A stretch of 8,440 nucleotides of DNA from Desulfocapsaceae bacterium (lineage in GTDB: Bacteria > Desulfobacterota > Desulfobulbia > Desulfobulbales > Desulfocapsaceae). A program made the position numbers and the translations under genes. Every line of letters begins with the position of its first letter. Positions within the stretch are counted from its first letter, which is position 1. Below, in pieces: positions 1-7,492 of this stretch. The notes under the pieces were generated by a model. The model was not told where the DNA came from, made no database searches, and saw nothing but the letters and a program-made list of their open reading frames with translations. Location: assembly GCA_029934775.1 (NCBI GenBank), contig JAOZLO010000006.1, positions 1-8,440 on the forward strand, given 5' to 3'.

Positions 1-2379
1 TAACTTTTTATATTCAAAAGCAACCTGTTTGCTGAGCATGTCAAAAGCTGCAACTGAAATAACCGACCCAAGTTTAACTTTTTGCCAGAATTCAAAACGA
101 CCATCACTCTCCAGTGTGGACAGGTAAGACTGCAACTGTGATCTGTCTGCGAACTTTAAGTTATCTGCAACGTCCCCAGTCAGATGAAAAGAGAAGTCGC
201 CGGTATCTGCGTTAACAAAGAGATCAGTCTCGGAAATACTGAACGGATCATGTGTATCAGTCCCTCCATCATTTTCAAGCTTAGAGCTGAACCACTGCAG
301 TTCTTCCCTGAGCTGCACGAAAGAGAGATACGACTTACTCAAAATTCTTTTGCGAAGCCTTATTTCCTTTTTTTCATATTCACGTAAAATTGATTCTTTC
401 TGAATCAATTCTTTATCAAGTTTTTCTTTAATTTTTTTGAAATGAGAACCATAGTGAAGTTTTTTCAGCGCCGTATATTCTTCCACCATTCCCTCAAAAA
501 TAAAATCTGTCTCCAGATTGATTATCGCCTCCCTGTAGGCAGCCCCATGAAGAACCTCTCTATTGACAACAATGCCATATGTATCCCTGATTCGAGATTT
601 ATAGGCTCTATACGGTTCATCTTCCCCATCGACTACCTTCGGACTCAACCTTAGATAATCAGCAACTTCCCTGAACTGCATGTCAGTAAGACGATCACAG
701 AGTCGTGATGAAAGCCAGACAGAGGCAATATTTTCGGAACGAACACCAGCCCAGCTCATGGACACCCATTCGTAGGGACTCTTATGGTCAGGCCGGGGAA
801 AATAGGGCTGATCATGATAAACAAAAACATCGCGACTATTTTTCAACAGATCAGTGCTGTTCCAGCCAAGCTGCAAAGCCGCTGTGAAGACATACGGTTT
901 AAATGCAGATCCCATTGTTCTTTTGGCATAGAGCGCACGATTATAAAATCTATTCTCCGTCCCACCCGCCATTCCTTTAATAACACCATCCTTTAAGACA
1001 AGAGCTCCTCCCTGTACTTTTGGATACCGCTCCAGACTCAACAAAGCAGGTGTATTCTCAACTACCTCTTCCACACTGACCCATACCCGGTCTCCCTCCT
1101 GCAGCTCTTCCAGGAGAAGCTCGAGGTCCCGGGGTTCGGTTTCACTCCACAACCCCTTTTGATATTTTGCTCGCGCCTTTGTTACACGCTGAAGACCCGA
1201 ATAATCGATAATCCCCTTGCCCATCTTGGGACCAAAAGACACGGTAAGTTTTACTTCTTTTCCCTCACCTTCAATTTTTTCTATCACACCAAAAAAAAAG
1301 GCGTCCTGTTGAAAATCACGGTCTCCTTTATACTTCAGTGCAGCAAATTCGGCCTGAACCTCATCTCGTGTATACCCGCGCATTCGCACATCAAGTCGAG
1401 AAAGCTCACGGCGGAGAATAGCAAGGGTTTTTCTCTGCAGCTCTTTGTCCACAGTGGTGATAATCCGTACACCGGAAGTAGCAACATTCGAGATACCGTG
1501 AACAGCAAGAGCATTGAGTACCTGGGGAGAGGAGACAGCGTCTTTCACCATGTCCATTGCGTAGTCTAGTGAGTATCCGACTTTCCCTTGCTTAAAGGGT
1601 ATCTCGGAGGAAAGAGCTTCATTGTACATGTAATCGTCAATCATTCCTAAAATTCGCATTTTTCCAAGAACGTACTTAAGACGAATTTTCCCCTTGGAAA
1701 TTGCTATATCAGCAGCCTTTTTAGACTTTTTAATGAAGGGATTATAATAGTTTGGCCTTTTTACACTGCCTGCAATAAATGCGCTTTCAACAAGAGTAAG
1801 TTCGGAGGTTTTCTTATCAAAATAGTATCTCGCTGCGACTCCAAGTCCGTGTCCATTGCCGCTTACGTAAAATTGATTGGCATAGAATTCAAATATCTGC
1901 TCTTTGGAATAATGATATTCAAGCCTTAAGGCAAACAGCAATTCTTTAAACTTCGCCTCGAAAGATCTCTCACTCCTTCTAAAAAGATTTTTTACAGTCT
2001 GCTGGGTAAGTGTACTCCCACCCTGAACAACCCTGCCTGCTGCTATATTTTTGAGCATTGCCCGGCTGATACCAATGATATCAAATCCTATATGTTCAAA
2101 AAACCTGTCGTCCTCAGAGGCCACCAGTGCGTCGATAAATACATTTGGAATATCACTGTAAGATACATACTGCCGATGTGCATTATCAAAAAACACACCC
2201 AGCCTGGTTTTCCCATCACTATAAAAGACATGACTCTCCTTACCAAGAATTCGACGAATATTATCTATTACAATCTCCTCTCCCGGATCGAGAACCACTG
2301 TCCAGTAAAGCCCACCGGCCATAGCAAAAACCGTTATGGTAAATAAGGCTACTGCATATTTTAAAATTTTTTTAAACAT
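1..2379 (-). CDS. Class A penicillin-binding protein (bifunctional glycosyltransferase/transpeptidase), C-terminus cut by window edge
   Basis: This gene polymerises lipid II into glycan strands and cross-links the peptides, acting at the periplasmic face of the inner membrane. The frame is open for 793 codons from ATG at 2379 and runs off the left edge. Residues 8-30 form one hydrophobic membrane anchor. The GT51 glycosyltransferase domain follows: EDDRFFEHIGFD (catalytic Glu89), GGSTLTQQTVKN (120-131) and the KEQIFEFYANQFY helix (159-171). A linker at about 300-450 leads into the transpeptidase domain, with the active-site motif SAFK (Ser491, Lys494) and SEN (548-550). No KTG-type third motif appears in the following 243 residues. 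Instead there is a charged, coiled-coil-like stretch at about 631-705, so the transpeptidase domain seems interrupted by a long insertion. The start is chosen because an in-frame stop lies just upstream; the Shine-Dalgarno match is weak (GGAG about 22 nt away). It is divergent from an MltD-like lytic transglycosylase. Family assignment is secure; the choice of 1A, 1B or 1C subtype is not. Confidence 0.93.
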   Translation of the reverse strand, partial: MFKKILKYAVALFTITVFAMAGGLYWTVVLDPGEEIVIDNIRRILGKESHVFYSDGKTRLGVFFDNAHRQYVSYSDIPNVFIDALVASEDDRFFEHIGFDIIGISRAMLKNIAAGRVVQGGSTLTQQTVKNLFRRSERSFEAKFKELLFALRLEYHYSKEQIFEFYANQFYVSGNGHGLGVAARYYFDKKTSELTLVESAFIAGSVKRPNYYNPFIKKSKKAADIAISKGKIRLKYVLGKMRILGMIDDYMYNEALSSEIPFKQGKVGYSLDYAMDMVKDAVSSPQVLNALAVHGISNVATSGVRIITTVDKELQRKTLAILRRELSRLDVRMRGYTRDEVQAEFAALKYKGDRDFQQDAFFFGVIEKIEGEGKEVKLTVSFGPKMGKGIIDYSGLQRVTKARAKYQKGLWSETEPRDLELLLEELQEGDRVWVSVEEVVENTPALLSLERYPKVQGGALVLKDGVIKGMAGGTENRFYNRALYAKRTMGSAFKPYVFTAALQLGWNSTDLLKNSRDVFVYHDQPYFPRPDHKSPYEWVSMSWAGVRSENIASVWLSSRLCDRLTDMQFREVADYLRLSPKVVDGEDEPYRAYKSRIRDTYGIVVNREVLHGAAYREAIINLETDFIFEGMVEEYTALKKLHYGSHFKKIKEKLDKELIQKESILREYEKKEIRLRKRILSKSYLSFVQLREELQWFSSKLENDGGTDTHDPFSISETDLFVNADTGDFSFHLTGDVADNLKFADRSQLQSYLSTLESDGRFEFWQKVKLGSVISVAAFDMLSKQVAFEYKKL

Positions 2380-2675
2380 GATAAAGGAGCATTCAGCACA
2401 TTACTCCGAATTTACTTGTTTTTTCACACCCAAAGAGACATTGGGCTGAATCCCACTCTTCGAAATCAGTACTATGAAAAAGAGTAGAAAATCAGCGGTA
2501 AAGCTTATATTTCTTGCTTTTCCTCGATAATTCGGTTTTAAATGAGTGGCAATAATATGGTCTGGTTCTGTTGTCATGAATGTACAAGGTTCCATAAGTT
2601 ATCTCAACAGACTTTTCTGCAATTTCCAGTGTTAAACTTGAGTTTTCTCAATAGATTAATGGTGCGTTCCCTTCG
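2380..2675. other. Divergent intergenic region between the PBP gene and mltD
   Basis: This 296-bp gap must contain the start signals for both cell-wall genes. A candidate minus-strand promoter is listed separately. A short inverted repeat TTGAG-tttt-CTCAA lies at 2638-2651, just upstream of mltD. A direct repeat, CTCAAyAGA, occurs at 2603 and 2647 and again at 2697 inside the mltD signal-peptide codons. A 64-codon minus-strand reading frame (2401-2595) ends just before the PBP start but has no recognisable features and is not called. No strong plus-strand promoter could be picked out. Confidence 0.6.
2579..2607 (-). promoter_or_regulatory. Possible sigma70-type promoter for the PBP gene
   Basis: Reading the minus strand, TTGAGA (2607-2602) is followed after exactly 17 nt by TACATT (2584-2579). 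These match the -35 and -10 consensus hexamers at four positions each. Transcription would start near 2572 and give a leader of about 190 nt before the PBP start. The match is modest and such matches arise by chance in AT-rich DNA, so this is tentative. Confidence 0.25.
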
Positions 2676-4385
2676 ATGAATCTTACAATTACTTCCCTCA
2701 ACAGACTTATCCTGTTTCTTTGCACAGTTTTCATTTTATCCAGTTGTGCCGAAAAAGTGACTTACAATCCTCTGCCCGACCTTTCTGAATCTAAAATTGC
2801 AAAACTCTCCGAGGAAAGTGATCCGGATTTACAGCTGGTAGAAACAGAACCTGAAATGTGCCTCGACCAGGAACTAATCGCACTCGGTAAGACAGGCCTC
2901 TGGTCAATGGAAGAAGCCCCTGTAACGCAGGCACCGGCACAGAACGTGACCTATGATTTTCCAATTTTGAGAAATAAGCAAGTCGATATGTACCTTGATT
3001 TATTTCAAAACAGTCAGAGAAAACAATTCGCTCGATGGCTTGCACGATCAACAAAATACCAGTCTTTAATAAAGAAGGAGTTAACAGAAGCTGAATTACC
3101 ACTTGATTTACTCTATCTCTCCATGATTGAAAGTGGATACAACCAGCGTGCCTATTCAAAATCACGAGCTGTCGGTCTTTGGCAATTCATGAAAGCAACA
3201 GGCAGGCAGTATCATTTAAAAATTGATACATATGTTGATGAGAGAAGGGATGCCGGAAAATCTACCAGAGCAGCAGCCAGTTATCTTTCTGATCTCTATA
3301 AAGAATTTGGAGACTGGCACCTGGCTGTAGCGGCGTACAATGGTGGTCCAGGAAAAGTACGTGGCGGATTACGACGATACAAAGTAGATAATTTCTGGGA
3401 TCTTGCCAGCCATAAATATTTAAAACTGGAAACCAAACGATATGTGCCAAAGCTGATTGCAGCAATTATTATTGCAAAAGACCCCGAAAAATACGGTTTT
3501 TCCAATATCCCATACCAGCGTAAGCTGCAGTACGACACACTAGAGGTTGGTCCGGGGATGACCCTTGACGCAGTAGCATTGATCAGTGCCAGCACAGCGA
3601 AAGAAATCAAACGATTAAATCAGGAACTGCGACAAACTCGAACCCCGCTCAATAGAAGTTCTTATACTATCAATATTCCAAAGTCTTCTTCCAGATTGGC
3701 AAGAAAAAATATTGCCAGACTTCACTCTACTGTCAGTACCGGTTTCAGTTCTCATAAGGTAAAAAGTGGCGAGACACTTTCGAAAATATGTCGTAGATAT
3801 GACATTAATAAAACTACCCTCCTGAAGGTCAATAATCTGCATAGTTCCAAGCTGGCAACAGGCCAAAGTCTCAGGATCCCCTATTCTACAGTCACATATC
3901 AGCTATTACCTGAAGGTACAAGTGATGCCATGGCTGCATATAAAGAAAGTCTCGTCCTACATCACATTAAACCAGGTGAAACTATCTCAAAAATTGCATT
4001 CAAATACAATGTTCATCCAGGAATGATAGTACAGTGGAATGGCCTTAAAAATATACATACAATTCGTGCAGGTCAACAGCTCGCCCTCTACATCAACAGA
4101 AGCGGAAAACATCCGACAAAAATTGAAACAAGCACTGCTGCAATAAAATCTACACCCAAAAATACTGAAAAACTAGCTCGAGTCACCGTCCTGCATGCAG
4201 ACAAAAAGAAAATTTATATCACAGATTCCCCAAGTCCATACAGATGGTATCAGGTACAAAATGGTGATTCGCTCTGGACCATATCCAGAAAATTCAGAAC
4301 TTCGACAGCTGAGATCAAAAAATGGAATAATCTTAAATCCAATCTCATCCACCCTGGAATAACACTGAAGCTCAAGGAAGTATAA
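2676..4385 (+). CDS. mltD: MltD-like membrane-bound lytic murein transglycosylase, lipoprotein with three LysM domains
   Basis: This enzyme cleaves the MurNAc-GlcNAc bond of peptidoglycan with formation of 1,6-anhydroMurNAc, acting from the periplasmic face of the outer membrane. Residues 1-23 are a lipoprotein signal peptide with the lipobox LSSC (Cys24). The next residue is Ala rather than Asp, which favours outer-membrane sorting under the E. coli rule. The SLT catalytic domain spans about 130-260: MIESGYN (catalytic Glu152), AVGLWQFM (165-172) and AYNGGPGKV (220-228). Three LysM glycan-binding modules follow at about 359-402, 428-473 and 524-568, each starting with the typical V/IKxGET or VQNGDS pattern. 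E. coli MltD, as I recall it, has two LysM modules. The start is set by the signal peptide; there is no clear Shine-Dalgarno sequence, and a six-codon frame ends across the ATG (ATGA overlap). It is divergent from a class A PBP, and no terminator-like hairpin with a T-run follows it. Confidence 0.95.
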   Translation: MNLTITSLNRLILFLCTVFILSSCAEKVTYNPLPDLSESKIAKLSEESDPDLQLVETEPEMCLDQELIALGKTGLWSMEEAPVTQAPAQNVTYDFPILRNKQVDMYLDLFQNSQRKQFARWLARSTKYQSLIKKELTEAELPLDLLYLSMIESGYNQRAYSKSRAVGLWQFMKATGRQYHLKIDTYVDERRDAGKSTRAAASYLSDLYKEFGDWHLAVAAYNGGPGKVRGGLRRYKVDNFWDLASHKYLKLETKRYVPKLIAAIIIAKDPEKYGFSNIPYQRKLQYDTLEVGPGMTLDAVALISASTAKEIKRLNQELRQTRTPLNRSSYTINIPKSSSRLARKNIARLHSTVSTGFSSHKVKSGETLSKICRRYDINKTTLLKVNNLHSSKLATGQSLRIPYSTVTYQLLPEGTSDAMAAYKESLVLHHIKPGETISKIAFKYNVHPGMIVQWNGLKNIHTIRAGQQLALYINRSGKHPTKIETSTAAIKSTPKNTEKLARVTVLHADKKKIYITDSPSPYRWYQVQNGDSLWTISRKFRTSTAEIKKWNNLKSNLIHPGITLKLKEV

Positions 4386-4548
4386 CAGTGACCAGATACC
4401 TCTGCTGACTCATCAGACCACATCCTCAAAACTAGATCCTCCCTCAACTTCCAGGGTGACAACTGCTGTAATGATGCCTACCGTGCAGGATACTCAGGTT
4501 TAAACACCGATCATAAATCACAACTTCAACCATGACGATCTCATAAAA

Positions 4549-5745
4549 ATGACAGTCTCACCCTTCCCTGCCAATGAATACGGCGATGATGTTCACGTAA
4601 TTGAACATGAGAACCAGACAATCCTTCTTGTTGGAACTGCTCATATCTCTAAGGAATCTGTCGAGCTGGTTAAAACTGTAATTGAACAGGAACAACCTGA
4701 CTGTGTGTGCCTGGAGCTTGATGACAAAAGGCATCACGCTCTTACCCAGAAAAAAAAATGGCAGTCTCTCGACTTAAAAGAAATAATCAGAAACAAGCAG
4801 CTTTCTACCCTTCTGGTTTCCCTTTTGATGGCGTCTTATCAAAAACGTCTGGGAGGACAGATGGGAGTTTCCCCCGGTGCTGAACTATTAGCTGCTGCGC
4901 AGACGGCAAATGAATACCATATACCAATTTCTCTTTGTGACAGAGATGTTCGTATCACCCTGCGCAGGGCTTGGAAATCAACCTCTCTCTTTAAAAAAGG
5001 CTACCTTCTCGCTTCTCTGTTCGCAAGTCTCTTTGATAAAAGTGATATTACTGAAGAAAAACTCACCGAGCTTAAGCAGAAAGACGTCCTGGCCCAACTC
5101 ATGGATGAAATGGGAGAAACCCTCCCCGATTTAAAAAGAGTCCTCATTGATGAGAGGGATATTTTTCTTGTGGAAAAAATTAAGGCATCCCCGGGAAAAC
5201 ACATTGTCGCCGTTGTCGGAGCTGGCCATGTCGAAGGAATGAAAAAAAGATTCACCTCAGACAATAAAAATAAAATTCACGATATTTCACAAATTCCACC
5301 CATTTCAAAAGGAATTAAATTTTTTGGCTGGGCCGTGCCTCTGCTGATCATTGGTTCAATTATAATAATTGGATTGCGAAACGGTGCATCTGCAGCCGGA
5401 GAAAACGCCCTGTTCTGGATAGTTGCTAACGGTGTTCCTGCCGCCTGTGGTGCATTACTGGCCTTTGCCCATCCACTGACAACGATTGCCGCTTTTGCTT
5501 CGGCACCGATTACCAGCCTGACCCCGGTTATCGGAGCTGGCTACGTTACTGCCTTCATTCAGGTGATGACCCGCCCGCCTATGGTAAAAGAATTTGAATC
5601 TGCAGGAGATGATGTTGCCACCTTCAGAGGATGGTGGAAAAACAAATTACTCAGAGTATTTCTCGTCTTTCTTTTAACCGGGCTTGGCTCAGCTATAGGG
5701 ACCTGGATAGGCGGTTATGAAATTTTCAAAAACCTGATTGGCTAG
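4549..5745 (+). CDS. TraB/PrgY (Tiki-like) family protein with C-terminal membrane domain
   Basis: The 398-residue product matches the TraB/PrgY family, named after the enterococcal protein that dampens a peptide sex pheromone. The wider Tiki/TraB/GumN superfamily has been proposed to be metalloproteases. The N-terminal soluble part (about 1-250) carries the family marks: GTAHIS with His32, the acidic CLELDDKRH segment with Glu56 and Asp58, CDRD (130-133), DERD (201-204) and GAGHVEGM with His227. The C-terminal part has about four hydrophobic segments, near 257-276, 288-309, 311-340 and 367-388. The predicted layout is a soluble domain anchored by a polytopic tail, as in bacterial and archaeal members. 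No Shine-Dalgarno sequence is visible. A four-codon frame (4532-4546) ends 2 nt before the ATG. The 163-bp gap after mltD holds no clear terminator. yhbY follows after 29 bp, suggesting co-transcription. The substrate in this organism is unknown; a pheromone role should not be assumed, as nothing in the window suggests conjugation. Confidence 0.88.
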   Translation: MTVSPFPANEYGDDVHVIEHENQTILLVGTAHISKESVELVKTVIEQEQPDCVCLELDDKRHHALTQKKKWQSLDLKEIIRNKQLSTLLVSLLMASYQKRLGGQMGVSPGAELLAAAQTANEYHIPISLCDRDVRITLRRAWKSTSLFKKGYLLASLFASLFDKSDITEEKLTELKQKDVLAQLMDEMGETLPDLKRVLIDERDIFLVEKIKASPGKHIVAVVGAGHVEGMKKRFTSDNKNKIHDISQIPPISKGIKFFGWAVPLLIIGSIIIIGLRNGASAAGENALFWIVANGVPAACGALLAFAHPLTTIAAFASAPITSLTPVIGAGYVTAFIQVMTRPPMVKEFESAGDDVATFRGWWKNKLLRVFLVFLLTGLGSAIGTWIGGYEIFKNLIG

Positions 5746-5774
5746 ATGATTTATTACAGAAGGAAAACAGATTA

Positions 5775-6110
5775 ATGAAAGAAAAAGAATCACAGTCAGT
5801 CCATGAACTGACCGTAAAACAGAAAAAATTCTTAAAAGGGCTGGCCCATCCTCTCTCACCTGTCGTCATAATTGGCAAGGAAGGTGTAACCGGCGGAGTA
5901 GTTGAAACTATTCGAAATGAACTTCTTTATCGAGAGTTGATCAAAGTGAAAATCGGCAATAACAGTGATGTCGGGAAGGCAGAGGCAGCAGAGCTCCTTC
6001 CTGAAAAAACTGCCAGCTCACTGGTCCAGCTCATCGGTAAAACAATTATCCTCTACAAAGCTAATCCTAAAAGACAAAGGGATAAAAGGATTGTACTGCC
6101 AAAATACTGA
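5775..6110 (+). CDS. yhbY: YhbY family RNA-binding protein (CRS1/YhbY domain), ribosome assembly factor
   Basis: This is a small (111 aa) single-domain CRM protein. In E. coli YhbY associates with pre-50S particles, and the domain is also found in plant plastid splicing factors. The family pattern is complete: LTVKQKKFLKGLAHPLSPVV (12-31), then the loop IGKEGVT (33-39), which corresponds to the KH-like GxxG RNA-contacting loop, then RELIKVKI (53-60), and the closing GKTIILYKANPK (88-99). The basic C-terminal tail (KRQRDKR) fits RNA binding. A good Shine-Dalgarno sequence, GAAGGA, ends 10 nt before the ATG, in contrast with the two genes upstream. It lies 29 bp after the TraB-type gene and converges on the walJ-like gene. 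The region after its stop holds box A and two hairpins, none of which is a textbook plus-strand terminator. Confidence 0.93.
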   Translation: MKEKESQSVHELTVKQKKFLKGLAHPLSPVVIIGKEGVTGGVVETIRNELLYRELIKVKIGNNSDVGKAEAAELLPEKTASSLVQLIGKTIILYKANPKRQRDKRIVLPKY

Positions 6111-6129
6111 ACCTGCATCAAACTCCCCT

Positions 6130-6178
6130 GTTATTTTAATGTATCGGAAAAACAAAGTTTTTTTATCAGCAACAGACA
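6130..6178 (+). repeat. Intergenic repeat box A, left copy
   Basis: This stretch is nearly identical to 7493-7544: GTTATTTT, then ATGTATCGGAAAAA, AAAGTTTTT and AGCAA-AGACA, with a 3-nt length difference and a few substitutions. It contains an 8-bp hairpin, GGAAAAAC (6146-6153) with GTTTTTTT (6157-6164) around an AAA loop, in which the two outer pairs are G-U. It begins 20 bp after the yhbY stop. The strand is arbitrary but is the same as in the right copy. The function is not known. Confidence 0.7.
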
Positions 6179-6180
6179 GG

Positions 6181-6216
6181 CTGTAGGCTTAAGGCTGTTA
6201 GCCTAAAAGCCTACAG
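6181..6216. repeat. Palindromic hairpin between box A and box B (left copy)
   Basis: The outer arms CTGTAGGCTT (6181-6190) and AAGCCTACAG (6207-6216) are perfectly complementary over 10 bp. Inside them AGGCT (6192-6196) pairs with AGCCT (6200-6204) around a GTT loop. The T-run needed for an intrinsic terminator is absent on both strands, so it resembles a REP-type intergenic palindrome. It lies in the convergent gap between yhbY and the walJ-like gene. The right-hand repeat copy has different DNA at this place. Confidence 0.75.
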
Positions 6217-6217
6217 T

Positions 6218-6267
6218 CTAAAAAGCTTCAGCCTGCCCGAAGACCATTATGTTCTAGACAGGCTGAA
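6218..6267 (-). terminator. Intergenic repeat box B, left copy; terminator-like hairpin overlapping the end of the walJ-like gene
   Basis: The core at 6218-6254 is identical to 7683-7719 at 36 of 37 positions. On the minus strand it folds with perfect 9-bp arms, TTCAGCCTG and CAGGCTGAA (6259-6267 with 6227-6235). An inner GUC-UUCG-GGC mini-hairpin follows, and a T5 run begins 2 nt after the stem. This is the layout of an intrinsic terminator for the leftward walJ-like gene, although the 23-nt loop is long. The box overlaps the coding region: the last six codons and the TAA stop (6247-6249) lie inside it. Confidence 0.6.
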
Positions 6268-7023
6268 AAGGGGAGTTGGTTTATCCTGAGAAGCAACTGT
6301 TAACTCGGCATCCCAACTCTCTGGAAGAACTTTCTCTGCTTCAGCCCGTGCAAGCTGCGGGGTGTTGTTAGTTTCACTCAAATGCGCAAGAACTGCTACC
6401 CGCACCTTATCACTGATCACTTTTTTAAAAAAATCTGCCCCGTCTTCATTTGATAAATGCCCCTGACTCGACCTTACCCGCTGCTGTAGAAACAAGGGAT
6501 AAGGACCGTTTTTTAACATTTCCAGGTTATGATTAAATTCAAGAATAAGCCCGCTGCAACCTTTTAATCTTCTTTCCATGAGATGAGACACCCTGCCTGT
6601 ATCAGTACAGTAACCGACACTCAGTTCATCATCACTCATGACAAAACCGACAGGATCTGCAGTATCATGCGATATGCGAAAAGACCTTATATTAATGTCT
6701 TGAAATTCAATAAGATCACCAGTTTCAAATTCAATACTCCTGTAGAGCTTTCCAAGACGCTTTTCGGCTGCAGTAAATGTAGCAGGATTTGCCAATAGAG
6801 GAATACTACACCGCCTTGAAAGAACTCCGGCACCACTCAAATGATCATTATGCTCATGGGTAATACAGATAGCCTTGACATCTGACAGATCACGGCCTAT
6901 AAAACTCAATCGTTTCGCAAGTTCTTTACCAGAAAATCCGGCATCGATGAGAATTCCTGTTTTTCCACTCTCGATATAAACGGAATTCCCACGACTCCCG
7001 CTTCCTAGAACTGAAAATTGCAT
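6247..7023 (-). CDS. YycJ/WalJ-like metallo-beta-lactamase-fold hydrolase
   Basis: This is a 258-residue cytoplasmic MBL-fold metalloenzyme of the group containing Bacillus YycJ/WalJ. Members are proposed nucleases or phosphodiesterases, with WalJ linked to DNA repair and replication-cell wall coordination. The opening MQFSVLGSGSRGNS is the typical N-terminus. The metal site is complete: THEHNDH (55-61), SHDTADPVGF with His119 and Asp120, YCTDTG with Asp141, EFNHN with His165, GHLSN with His189 and AHLSETNN with His214. The ATG at 7023 is preferred over an in-frame GTG at 7053 because the GTG lies inside dut and adds non-family residues. The gene starts 4 bp after the dut stop, so it is probably translationally coupled to dut. 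Its pairing with a nucleotide-pool enzyme fits a nucleic-acid role but does not prove it. The last six residues (FSLSRT) and the stop are encoded by repeat box B, so this tail was probably acquired with the repeat. Confidence 0.9.
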   Translation of the reverse strand: MQFSVLGSGSRGNSVYIESGKTGILIDAGFSGKELAKRLSFIGRDLSDVKAICITHEHNDHLSGAGVLSRRCSIPLLANPATFTAAEKRLGKLYRSIEFETGDLIEFQDINIRSFRISHDTADPVGFVMSDDELSVGYCTDTGRVSHLMERRLKGCSGLILEFNHNLEMLKNGPYPLFLQQRVRSSQGHLSNEDGADFFKKVISDKVRVAVLAHLSETNNTPQLARAEAEKVLPESWDAELTVASQDKPTPLFSLSRT

Positions 7024-7027
7024 CCTT

Positions 7028-7483
7028 TCATATCCCTGTGTGACCAAAGCCACCGGACCCTCTTTCGGTTACACCCAGCTCTCCAACAATATCCAGACAT
7101 GCTCGTGTTACGGGTGCGAGTACCAGCTGGGCTATACGGTCTCCCCTTTCCACAGTGAATATATTCTTGCCAAGGTTTATCAAAGCTATCTTGAGCTCTC
7201 CACGGTAGTCCGAATCAATTGTACCCGGACTGTTAACAAGGGTAATACCATACTTTACTGCCAGGCCACTCCTCGGTCGAACCTGCAGCTCATAACCAGC
7301 CGGTAGAGCGACAGCAAAACCAGTCGGCAGCAGTACAATTTCTGCGGGAGCAATATGAACACTCCCCCTTACGGCAGCTTCCACATCCATTCCCGCTGCT
7401 CCTGCAGTCTCGTATTGTGGGAGATTCAAGTTTTGCTCTTCCGAAGGTATTAACCAACTGAATTGAATCGTTTTTTCTTTCAT
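7028..7483 (-). CDS. dut: dUTP diphosphatase (dUTPase)
   Basis: This homotrimeric enzyme hydrolyses dUTP to dUMP and pyrophosphate, keeping uracil out of DNA and supplying dUMP for thymidylate synthesis. The 151-residue product has all five motifs in order: AGAAGMDVEA (28-37), PRSGLAVKYGI (70-80), GTIDSDYRG (87-95) with the catalytic Asp90, GDRIAQLVLAPV (114-125) and the flexible C-terminal RGSGGFGHTG (141-150). Length and motif positions match the E. coli enzyme. The reading frame extends upstream to 7576, but the extra 31 residues are not family-like and cover repeat box A. The ATG at 7483 is therefore chosen; it has a weak GGTGG ribosome site 3 nt away. It is separated from pnp by 315 bp with a strong terminator, so it probably has its own promoter. 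It overlaps nothing and leads into the walJ-like gene after 4 bp. Confidence 0.95.
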   Translation of the reverse strand: MKEKTIQFSWLIPSEEQNLNLPQYETAGAAGMDVEAAVRGSVHIAPAEIVLLPTGFAVALPAGYELQVRPRSGLAVKYGITLVNSPGTIDSDYRGELKIALINLGKNIFTVERGDRIAQLVLAPVTRACLDIVGELGVTERGSGGFGHTGI

Positions 7484-7492
7484 AAACCACCA

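Noticed and set aside
1159..1569. 136-codon plus-strand reading frame inside the PBP gene
   Set aside because: It is antisense to a well-supported coding region with clear PBP motifs, and its translation shows no family features.
2401..2595. 64-codon minus-strand frame ending 21 bp before the PBP start
   Set aside because: It has a weak ribosome site, no recognisable domain and unremarkable composition. Its start lies upstream of the predicted transcription start near 2572. It is in the same frame as the PBP but is separated by a stop codon.
6181..6216. Hairpin as the terminator of yhbY
   Set aside because: No T-run follows the stem on the plus strand, so it is kept as a palindromic repeat rather than called a terminator.
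7024..7053. GTG start at 7053 for the walJ-like gene, overlapping dut
   Set aside because: The added ten residues are encoded inside the conserved motif 5 of dut. The family N-terminus starts at MQFSVLGSGS, at 7023.
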